IMG/VR virus record: IMGVR_UViG_3300025141_000685
Span: 1-25,138 of that record
From: a virus
Length of the DNA stretch: 25,138 nucleotides
Reading direction: 5' to 3' (one strand)
Positions 8,302 to 17,700 of this stretch are shown one piece after another. The notes under the pieces were generated by a model. The model saw only the letters and a program-made list of their open reading frames with translations. It was not told where the DNA came from and searched no databases. Position 1 is the stretch's first letter. Every line of letters begins with the position of its first letter. Both the position numbers and the translations under genes were made by a program.

Positions 8302-8751
8302 ATGATTAGAAAAGCAGAGTTCAAGGATGTCTCTGGGATAATGCAAGTTGCCAAGGATGCGCACAAAAAGTCCCTTTCAGATTCAGTACCGATAGACCCA
8401 AAGACCTTAAGAAATAATTTACAGGTTTGCGTTCTATCTCCGGAGCATTTTGTTTTGGTTTTAGAATTGGATGGAAAAATAGAAGGGGCGTTTATTGGTG
8501 TGACGCACCAGCTTTGGTATTCAAAAAAGAAGCAAGCCACTGATTTGTTTTTCTATGTGACGGATGCTGGGACTGGATGGGGAGCCAAGATGATGAGAAG
8601 ATTTATATCATGGTCTAAAGAGAATCGTGGTGTTGGTGAGATCATGTTAGGAATAAGTTCTGGCATAGGTGATCCAGACAGAACAAGAAAACTTTATGAA
8701 AGAATGGGGGCTGTAAAAATTGGAGACAATTTTATTTTGCCACAGGAGTGA
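8302..8751 (+). CDS. GNAT-family acetyltransferase
   Basis: 149 residues, a normal length for a single GNAT domain, which transfers an acetyl group from acetyl-CoA to an amine. It begins MIRKAEFKDVSGIMQVAKDAH, the usual beta1-alpha1 opening of the family. Central strands are HFVLVLELDGKIEGAFIG and TDLFFYVTDAG. The acetyl-CoA loop is reduced to TGWGAKMMRRFISWSKE (about 93-109), where most members have a fuller QxxGxG/A. Motif B is LYERMGAVKIGDNFIL near the end. The gene lies between two virion-protein genes, three bases after one and four before the next, so it should be made late. The substrate is unknown: a virion protein or host target is possible. GNAT genes at this place are common in podovirus-like phages. 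Confidence 0.78.
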   Translation: MIRKAEFKDVSGIMQVAKDAHKKSLSDSVPIDPKTLRNNLQVCVLSPEHFVLVLELDGKIEGAFIGVTHQLWYSKKKQATDLFFYVTDAGTGWGAKMMRRFISWSKENRGVGEIMLGISSGIGDPDRTRKLYERMGAVKIGDNFILPQE

Positions 8752-8754
8752 TAC

Positions 8755-9687
8755 ATGGGAAGCGTAGTAAAATCTATTGGAAAAGTTTTTAAGAAAATCG
8801 GGAAGGGCATAAAGAAGATAGTAAAAAAGATCGGCCCCGCATTGATAATAGCTGCAGCAGTTTATGCTGGGGTTGCGTTTTATGGCGCTTCTATTAATGG
8901 GGTAACAGGGATCGGGTCTTTAGCCCCTAGTAATTTTATGACGGGTCTTGGAAAGATGACCGCCGGAGTTAAGAATTTCTTTATGCCACAGACAGGCGGT
9001 GTTCCCCAAGTTGCAGGTATGGGAACACAAGCTGCAGGGGTTGGCGCTCAAGCTGCTGCAGCCGGTAATGTTATGAGTACTGGAGCAAAAGCTGCCATGA
9101 TTGGCTCTACTCAAGCTGCTAGGGGAGCCACACCCGCAGCCGTTGCTATGTCAACAACCAACGCTATGACTGCTGCTGGTACTGTAATTCCAAGGCTTGC
9201 TAGTTCAATAGCTGGTGGAATGACTACTGGAGATGCGCTTATGTACATGACCAAAATGAACATGCTTTCCGGTGGATTAAAAATGGTTGCTGGGTTTTTT
9301 GATGATTCGGAAAAAAAGCAGATGGAGCATGAGAAAAGTCTGCTTTCAATGAAATATGCTTATGGCAAACCAATGACCGACGAGCAAAAAGCATTTAAAG
9401 AGGCAAATCCGGATTGGATTTCACAGCATCCGGCTATGCAAGGGCAGGATTTATATACATCACCTAATTTGATGCAGTCCCAAACAATGGCAAGTCTTCC
9501 AACTCAAGGAACCACTCCCTCTCCTTATATCCAACAGCAAACAATAGGCCAGCCTACCTTTGGTCGCCAAAAGGCTGGTCAGTATGGACCCAGACCTCAA
9601 AAAACATTTACTGGAAGTAAGCAAGGGCTAATCACGAAAGGATCACCACAGACTTTTGATTCTAATCGACAAAGGAGCATTGCCTGA
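8755..9687 (+). CDS. Putative ejected internal virion protein with a cationic amphipathic N-terminus
   Basis: 310 residues; the ATG follows GGAG (8745-8748) with a six-base spacer. Residues 1-27 contain nine lysines and no acidic residue, with hydrophobic residues at 4, 5, 8, 11, 12, 15, 19, 22 and 26, spaced for an amphipathic helix. A transmembrane-like stretch (about 28-44, ALIIAAAVYAGVAF) follows directly. Residues 65-200 are Gly/Ala/Thr-rich with weak hydrophobic segments; residues about 200-225 are charged (FFDDSEKKQMEHEKSLLSMKYA); the C-terminal 100 are Gln/Pro/Thr-rich and disordered-looking. A small membrane-active protein in this position fits the role of T7 gp14-type ejection proteins that help form the channel for DNA across the cell envelope. 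That is inference; I see no family-specific motif. Its stop overlaps the next start (TGATG). Confidence 0.6.
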   Translation: MGSVVKSIGKVFKKIGKGIKKIVKKIGPALIIAAAVYAGVAFYGASINGVTGIGSLAPSNFMTGLGKMTAGVKNFFMPQTGGVPQVAGMGTQAAGVGAQAAAAGNVMSTGAKAAMIGSTQAARGATPAAVAMSTTNAMTAAGTVIPRLASSIAGGMTTGDALMYMTKMNMLSGGLKMVAGFFDDSEKKQMEHEKSLLSMKYAYGKPMTDEQKAFKEANPDWISQHPAMQGQDLYTSPNLMQSQTMASLPTQGTTPSPYIQQQTIGQPTFGRQKAGQYGPRPQKTFTGSKQGLITKGSPQTFDSNRQRSIA

Positions 9688-10316
9688 TGGCTATCATGAC
9701 TGAGAAGCCCGTAGCAAGAGGGCAGAAAATTCCTGAAGGAAGAACCGTTCCGGATGAATCTTCCGGAGCATTCCTTAATACAGAGTCGGTTCCTGTGGAA
9801 CCTGAAGTAGAGGATCATCTGGCTGAACCTACAAAGGAAGAAAATTCCCAGATTGATATGGCTCTTGGAGCCATTAAGGATTTCATATGGGATGAAGGTT
9901 ATGAAGAGATTGCTGAGAGATTACAAGCAAGCGAAGAGACGCTTCCAAAAGCCATTGGGGAAATGGCTGGGCGCATGGTTAATAGAGAAGTGACGGCCTC
10001 TGACGAAGGTGGAAACTCAATCAACAGAGACCTTCTATACGCAATTGGGGCGGAAGTGGTTAACGAGTTATACAATGTTGCTGAAAAGGAAGGAATCTAC
10101 AAAAAGCAAGATGACAGAAGTGATCAAGAGGCTCAGGGAGAATCTTTGATGTACGCAGCTGAGAAATATGTGGACATGGGTGATGAGCAGATTGATCCAG
10201 CTGGCCCCATGAAACTGGCTGCGAATGCAATTCGAGGGCAGTACCCACAAGAGGAAGAGTTGACTAAGATGGGTATTCCTATGGGAGAAGAGATTACGGA
10301 AACGGAGATGGCTTAA
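9687..10316 (+). CDS. Acidic virion-associated protein, function unknown
   Basis: 209 residues, rich in Glu and Asp. The ATG is in a TGATG overlap and is preceded by AAAGGAG (9671-9677), so it has its own ribosome binding site as well as coupling. Residues 1-55 look disordered. Residues about 56-160 look helical (IDMALGAIKDFIWDEGYEEI, LPKAIGEMAGRMVNRE, INRDLLYAIGAEVVNELYNVAEKEGIY). The C-terminus is acidic (GEEITETEMA). No cysteine, membrane segment or catalytic motif is seen. It lies between ejection-type genes, suggesting an internal virion protein or a chaperone for the basic upstream product. I do not recognise the family. Confidence 0.55.
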   Translation: MAIMTEKPVARGQKIPEGRTVPDESSGAFLNTESVPVEPEVEDHLAEPTKEENSQIDMALGAIKDFIWDEGYEEIAERLQASEETLPKAIGEMAGRMVNREVTASDEGGNSINRDLLYAIGAEVVNELYNVAEKEGIYKKQDDRSDQEAQGESLMYAAEKYVDMGDEQIDPAGPMKLAANAIRGQYPQEEELTKMGIPMGEEITETEMA

Positions 10317-11770
10317 TGGTTAATATTTCAAAAGGGTTGCTGGGATTAGCCGAAGGTGTTGATGCGCAAAGAGACATAGGCGGGTTAATGTTTCAAGAGG
10401 CATCTAGGCAGGAAGGAAGAGCCTATACTGAGGCAATGCGGAAAGAAGCTGAAGAAAGAGCAGACCTTAGACAGATAGCCACAGAAGCAAGGGCAGATGA
10501 AAGATATGCAAAGAGACTTGAAGACGAAGAAAGAATCTGGTTTGAGCGTGCCAAGGAGACTAGAGAAGGTGAGATGAACCTTTATGTCAGACAGTTTGGG
10601 ATGGAATCAGCTAGACAGATAAAAATGTTTAATATGGAAACTATGAGGCAGGTTAGATTGGCTCTCGATAAAGCAACAAGTGATACGCAAAGAGAACTCA
10701 TAAAAACCCAAGGAGACCAACTGGATCAAATATCCAAACAGATAATTGCGCGTCATGAACACAGGCCCGATGATGCGAAATGGAATCCCGATACTAAAGA
10801 ATGGGACGATGGCGGTGCATGGAAGGATGAAGTAAGTGCTTTAGAGAGAAAATATAATAAAGCAGCATCCAATCTAGGACTAACGCCCCTGACAGAGAAG
10901 GTGGATAAGGATAAGTATGGACCACACGCTCTGCAAATCTATGAGAATCTACGCCAAGGACGCGGAGGGGGTAATGAGAATTGGGATGACCTAATGAAGT
11001 CGATAGCTGGAGACAAGGAATCCCCTAGTTATAAAGCTACACTAGAAACAATTGAGGGGGCAATAAATAAATTTGTAAATGACCCCTCATCTGGTTACAG
11101 CCAATTGACTGGAGCAACTAAAAGCGAACTTAGAAAGGCGGTTCTTGAATTATTTACAGTTGAAGGAAAGGGGCATGTGGCTCGTTCTGATGATCCCGGT
11201 GATGCTGGCGCTCCCCCGCCAGCCGATGTCAGTCAAGCTTTATTTGGAACGACCTTCACTGATGAGTCTCAACAAGACTTTGTGGATCAGATAAATGTAG
11301 ATAATATATCTATAGATGATATAGGTTTATACGAAAGGGAATTCGCAAGGTATCAGGATCACGGGCATCCTCAACTTCAAGCAGCCAGAGTTCGTGACCC
11401 TTCTGTTTTGTTACCTCTGCTTAGAAAAGAAAGGGCTAATATGCTTGGGGAACAAAAGGCTGCTGCAGGATATGGTATGCCGTGGACAGAAGATAAAATT
11501 AAGAGACTGGCTAAAGTAGAAGAGATTATTAAAAAACTTGAATCGCTGGACCCTTCTCTTATTGACCGTTATGAGCGTGACCCATACGGTAACATTCTCA
11601 GAGAACGGAGTAATCTTGACAATGCGGGAGCATCTGTATCCCCACAAGGAGGAATGTTAAACAGACCGGGGATGATTCAAATGTTTGAGTCAGGTCCGGG
11701 GCTTGACATGTCAGCAGAAGCTGTAAGGGCTAGAACAAAGGGGATGGCTAGACCAGAGGAACTCGCTTAA
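10316..11770 (+). CDS. Coiled-coil internal virion protein, function unknown
   Basis: 484 residues, coupled to its neighbours by TAATG overlaps at both ends. Residues about 15-145 form a long, heavily charged helical region (many Arg, Glu, Gln, Ala; for example RKEAEERADLRQIATEARAD and RLEDEERIWFERAKETREGE), probably a coiled coil. A central part (about 145-300) is mixed and includes GPHALQIYENLRQGRGGGNEN. Residues about 290-330 hold a Pro/Ala/Asp linker; the C-terminus has KIKRLAKVEEIIKKLESLDP and a final GMLNRPGMIQMFESGPGLDM segment. The layout resembles large internal proteins of podovirus-like phages encoded just before the giant polyvalent protein. No enzymatic motif found. Confidence 0.58.
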   Translation: MVNISKGLLGLAEGVDAQRDIGGLMFQEASRQEGRAYTEAMRKEAEERADLRQIATEARADERYAKRLEDEERIWFERAKETREGEMNLYVRQFGMESARQIKMFNMETMRQVRLALDKATSDTQRELIKTQGDQLDQISKQIIARHEHRPDDAKWNPDTKEWDDGGAWKDEVSALERKYNKAASNLGLTPLTEKVDKDKYGPHALQIYENLRQGRGGGNENWDDLMKSIAGDKESPSYKATLETIEGAINKFVNDPSSGYSQLTGATKSELRKAVLELFTVEGKGHVARSDDPGDAGAPPPADVSQALFGTTFTDESQQDFVDQINVDNISIDDIGLYEREFARYQDHGHPQLQAARVRDPSVLLPLLRKERANMLGEQKAAAGYGMPWTEDKIKRLAKVEEIIKKLESLDPSLIDRYERDPYGNILRERSNLDNAGASVSPQGGMLNRPGMIQMFESGPGLDMSAEAVRARTKGMARPEELA

Positions 11771-14700
11771 TGGCTCTGTTGGGACCACCACCCAAAACAA
11801 ATCCTTACGCAGCTAAGGAGGTTATGATTGGACCATCCCCTTATTACGGGGCTACTCCGCAAGAACCTGCCAAACCAACAGGCTCCCTCACGGGAGACTT
11901 AGCCCTTTCATGGGAGATTGGTTGGCAGCAGATGCGCGGTGTTCCCTACTGGTTAAAAGGGGTAGGTGCATCTCTTCTTGAAAAAGCTGGGTTCGAGGAC
12001 AAAGCTAGAGAGCAAAGGATAGAGACCTATAATCTTGTCCGTGATATGCAAGAGGATATAGGTGCTTTATCAGCCCTGTATACCGGACCCCATAGTTGGT
12101 CAGAAGCACAGAAGGAAGGAACAATTGGTTCTTATGCCTTGTGGGGGATCAATGAGGCTATCAAGCAGATTCCTAATCTAGCTACTATGGCTCTTGGTTC
12201 TTTGGCTACTATGGGTGTTGGGACTTTAGCTTTTGCGGGAGCAAAGACGGGTGCTAGGTTTGCTGTGGCAAGAATGCTTCAGAAAATGCCCGGAGCAAAG
12301 TATACATTACCAACCGGCGAGGTTGTTAGCAGCGCTGGACGAGGAAGTGCAACCGTTGGCGTAGCCTTGAGCAGCGCTCTTCTGAATACTGGTGAAATCT
12401 ACTCTAGCGCTTTGTTGGAAACCGGAGAAAATAACCCTGCTATAACTGGGCTTTCTGGATTGCTGGCTGGTACTCTAGATATGTGGCCCGGTTCTAAAAT
12501 TATACGCAACATGGGCAAAGGCCAAGACTTTGGCAGCTACATAGCGAACAAACTTCTGCGTGATAAAAAATGGAGAAGCCGTGCGTACCGCGCCCTTGAA
12601 CTAGGCGTAACAGAGTCGTTCGTTGAGGACTGGCAAACCCTCATAGAAGCGATGACAGTAAATTACCTTAATGATAATCTCTTAGCCAGTGACTATGTAA
12701 CAAAAGCTTACGGGATCGTTCCCCTCACGGCTGGTCAGGTTTCTGAGAGAATGGAAGCTAGGGCAGCAGGTGCTTTGCTAGGTACACTTCTTGGTCCATT
12801 CGGGAGAGTGGGTCCGGGTTTTAAATCCCCGCCACCAGACGCTAAGATAGAAGTAGAGGATGTCCGTGATATAGATGAAGGGGTTGCAGTTAAGGAGGTT
12901 CTTGAGAGAGAGGCCACTAGACCATATGGATCAACAACAGCCCCTATAAGAGAGGTTACTGCTCGTGGTTTACCAGCAGCTACTGTTACCGATCCGGGTC
13001 GCTTTGCTGGTGTTGCTGACGTAGCGAGAACTTTAGAAGATGAGGCAGTAGAAAAAAGAAAGGTTGGGATGCCAGCCGGGGATGCATTTGATCTGTCTGA
13101 TCCCACCACGATGCAAGCTGCAGAGGAACTTGGGCTAGACCTAGATGAACTGGCTCTTCTATCACCAAAGAAGAGAGCAAGAAAATTTGAAAGAGCGCAG
13201 CTACATGCTGACGCACAAAGAAAAGCAGCGCAAACGGCTGCTCAAGTTAAAGAAAGAATTACCGGCGAAAAAGCCGGACCTTTATCCACTGGTGAAACGG
13301 CTTCTGTTGCTGGCGGAATAATTAATAGTGCCACCGTAGATTCCCCGCTCCCTGATTCTGAAGCTTACAAACGACAGAAGGATATAGAGACTGCTACCGC
13401 TCTGGTTCTAAGACTTGTTAACCAGAAAAAAGAGATCACCGAAGCTGCTGAGTCTAAGCAGTTTTGGAAGGATGTCATGGTTGAAGACTATCTGGCTGCT
13501 GCTGAACTGGCGAAAGATGCTAAGAAGATAGGGGTTGCAGCATTAAGAGCGCTCCTGAAAGGAAAGGGCCGTGACGTAAAGAGGGATAAGAACGGACAGC
13601 CTGTTATAAAAGATGGTCAGACACAACAGGAAGACCTCACTCTTGAAGACCTTGGTGTTGCTCCGCAGGAGAAAGGAGAAAAGGCCGAAGCATTTAGGCA
13701 GCGTCTCGATGAGGGAATAAGAGCCTATATCGGAGAAGATGTTTTTGCAGACCTAGCATTTGATGAGGCTATTGATGAAAAGGCCAGTCGTGAGTTAGCG
13801 AAGGAACACGCCAGACTCCGCAAGCTTTTGAGTAGCGTAAGGGCTATCAACATGGGTCTCAATATAGACCCGGAAATAAGGAGCGTTTTACAATCTGTTT
13901 TTGAACAAGGCCGGGACAGTTATATTCCGCGTAACTTGCAGGACGATGGAGTCAGGAAGGCTCTGGAAGCTGCTATCCAGAAAAGGATAGAGGATAACAT
14001 TGCTGCACAGAAGGAAGAGGTACAGAGACAAACAGCAAGAGCAGTGACTGGTTTTATAGAAGCGCAAAAGAAACCCAGTGTAGAAAAGAGATATGGTATT
14101 GAGCAGCAACGGAAAAGAAGGAAGGACGAAACAGAAGCACAATACCAAGAGCGTCTAATACAAATTGAAGCATCAAGCCTAGAGAGACAAGCTGAACTTA
14201 GAGTAATAAGAGCTAAGGACGAAGAAGCGCATCTTGTAGGAAGAGAGCGTAAAAAAGTTGGAGCCAGACCCAGTTATAGAAAGCTAGAGGCGAGAGCAAC
14301 GGGCGAAACAGTCGAAGATGAGGTTTTAATTGCTGGGGAGCCTACTACTGTAGAGAGGAAGGTTGATGTAGCAGTTGACATAAAGCCAGAACGCGAGGGC
14401 ATTGTTACTCTTGCTCCGGAAGGAGCGCGTCCAGTTGACGAGAGAAGCTACGAGAACTTTGCCACCCTGCAGAAATTCTGGGAACTTGTTGGAATGCGCA
14501 CGAAACAGCGCGGAGAAGAAGTAGAGTTTAAATGGACTACTGAAGACGTTAAAAGACTAAAGAAAATCTTTCCAGAAGGAGACGATGTATACAATGTAGA
14601 GTACTTCTCTAATCGGGAAATGGCTGGTGACAAGCTTGTCAAGGAACTTATTGAAGAAATAAAGGCCAGAAGGAAAAAGGCTGGACTTCCCAACGTAAAG

Positions 14701-17700
14701 ATTAAATACGTTGCCCCTAATGGAAATTACGTTACCGAAGAAAAGCCAGACCCAGCAGTTGATATCTGGGAACTTGAAAGAGACCCATCGACAGGGGATG
14801 TTCTTTTATTTAATGAGGAAGGCGAAATTGTAGGGTCAAGGAATTCTAGCACTATAAGTACCCGAACAAGGTTGCCCGGAACCGCAAGAGCAGTTCGCAG
14901 AAAAGCAAAGAAACATATGGGGGCGGGGACAGAAGGGCAGGGAGAACAGGTCCAGCTTCCTGAGAGGTTAATAGGATACGATAGCAAGGACCAACTGTTG
15001 ATGTCCCAGTTTGTGGACGACGAGAGAAACTATGCCTTATCATCAAGAGTAAACTCTCTTAAAAGAGAATACGGCTCTGAGAATGTTCCGTTTGTGGAGT
15101 TGTCTAAACTCGCTGACCAATTTAACATTAGCGTTGGAGTTCTTGGTATTGAAAGAACTAAAACCAGAACCAGATTCACGCAGTTAAACGCGCAGGGAGA
15201 TGTTACTGGTATAGAAGAAGTGTGGTTTCAATTTCCTGAAAGTACAAAGTATTCTATGGGCAGGGGAAAGAACAAGGTAGAATTCAACATCTCTGGTGAA
15301 GAACTAGAACACTCCTTTATCTCTTTTGATTTTCTTGCCAATCGTTACAGTCAATTGGTTAATGTTATGAACGTATCACCTGATAGAGCGTGGCGCATAG
15401 CATTGGGCCAAACTATGAGAGGGTTAAAAGAGGACTCAGCGAATAGATACGAGCAAATTCTTTTGGATGAAGGTAATGCAGACGCTGCTTATCTTAAAGC
15501 CCAGCAAGTTGCTGGGAAGACATTAAATAAGACAGAGCAGAAACTTGTTGCCAGACTGGATAAGATTCTGCAAGATGAGGGGGCAATCTGGACAGTAAAC
15601 AAAGAAAGAGAGATAGAGAAGTTTGCTAATTTAAACAGGAATTATATAACTAATCCGGGTGACAAGAAGTACAGAATAAAACTTCCCAAGGGAGCGGAAA
15701 AGATTTCCTCTGCGGACATTCTGAAGAGCATTTCGGAGAGTGTCAGCAAGGGTACAAAGGATCAGCCTTCATGGGGCTATTCAGAAACAGAACAGAATTT
15801 CCTTTCCCGCATGTCTACTCCCCCCTCACCAAGAGAGATAACCAGAGACACGAAGGTTAAGGTAAGTGCGGAAGCGTGGCCTATAGTATTTCAGCAAATG
15901 GTTCGTAAAGAAGGAACACCCTTGAGAGAGACGGTAGGGGCTATCATAGGTCTTCAAGAGGACTTGAAGTACATAAAGAAAGGAGAGGGTAGTGTAGAGC
16001 AACTAAATGATCGCAAAGCTCTGATACAGAAACAGATTAACAACTTGCAGAGAATACTCAATAGGCAAGTTGGGGATATTTTAGATGCTTCATACAATGT
16101 GGTTCGCCGGAAGGGAGATAGTTTTGTTTTAGAACACATCCCTCGTGGCCCTTCTCTTGAGATTCATAAAGACATGTTGATGGTTACCCATTATTCTGAA
16201 ACCGCTATCAATAGAATACAAGCCACTGAAGAAAAAATTCTCAGGTCTCCGGACCCGGAACAAGCGCAAGTCAAGATAGCAAAGTATGAGAAAATAAGCC
16301 TCAAGAAAAAAGGTCGTTCATTAAATCAAGAAGAAATAGATAAAATTATTAAAGGGGTCACCAAAACTAAGGCTGACTGGAAGAGACACGAAGAAACCAT
16401 TGAGTATATGGCTGGACCAATATACGAAGATATCACATTAGGTGATAGACCAGAGTGGCGTACTATGTCTGGCAAGCGTATGGAGTTAGGCAAGAAGGCC
16501 AGAAATAAAGTTGTTAAGGAAATAGAAAAAGAACTTAAGAAGGTTGATGCTTCCTACAAGGCGGATACTAAAAGGATGCGCTGGACAGAAGAAAAGTATG
16601 AGGCCAGAGTTCAAGAAATACTAGATAGCAGGAGATGGAGAATCTTAGAAGCGTGGGGAGAACTCTCTTCCCCTATGCAGCCGATGTCAGTCAGTGAGGA
16701 TATTCAAAAGCAAATAAATTCAGGAGAAATCTCATATGAGCAGGGCTGGAGAAAATACGTCAAGAGATTCAAGCAAAGGGAGAGGACCGATCCAGAAAGT
16801 GTAAGAAGAGGAAGGACACCGCTCGAATATGCAGAGGATGAAGATGTCAAGGACATACGCACCCTCATGAACGCTAGTGGAGAGTGGATGGATGCAGCAA
16901 TGAATTCAGAACGCATCCGTGAAGTTGCTAAATCTCTGCAATCAGGTGATAGAGAATTTCTCCGGTCTATCAAACATCAAGCCACACTGAAGAAGGCTCC
17001 CATAGAAGGAATCCTGTCTCGCCTTCAGGATAGGTACAATAATCTTATCGTTTCTAGGATGAAGCGAGGGGAAAAACTGGGAGAGAAAGTAGAAAGCTGG
17101 CTAATTTATGAAGGCGAAGGAACTCCCAAGGCTTGGGCTGAGGGAAAATATTGGGAGTTTGTTAGAAGTGAAGAAGAGAGGGAACTTCCAGACAAGCCTA
17201 GATATCTTGGCAGGTTTGTAAAGGCTGCCCCCATTGGAGTATGGAAGAATGCATACGGTGTTGTTCTCGATAAGATTAAAATTACTTATCGCCCCAATGG
17301 AGAGACTGAAGATATAACCAAAACTGTTTACCAAGTTACCAATCCTTTTGACGTTGATGATCAAACATGGTTCTTTGAGACCAGAAAAGAAGCTATTGAT
17401 GCGTTTGGAAAGGAAGCATCTTATCAGAAAATGTTAGGTCGTAAGGCGCTTCCGTCTCCCAAAGAATTTGGAGGAATGGCAGCTGCTAGAGAAATTCGCA
17501 GACTCAATGAAGAAGCAGATATAAGGCTAGATGAATTAGATAAGGAAAAGGGAATAGCATTCCGAGAGAGAGAGAAAGAGAGAGCGGATGCATTAAAAGA
17601 TGCCGAAAAGAAGAAAGGGGCTAAATTAAATTTAAGAGATAGAAAGAGAGTTCTACGACCTCTTCCCCAGTTGAATCCCAACCTCACTCAAGAAGAAAAA

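Noticed and set aside
8755-8886. Cleavable secretion signal on the 310-aa protein
   Set aside because: The basic region is about 27 residues with regular amphipathic spacing, far longer than a signal-peptide n-region, and the context is virion assembly.
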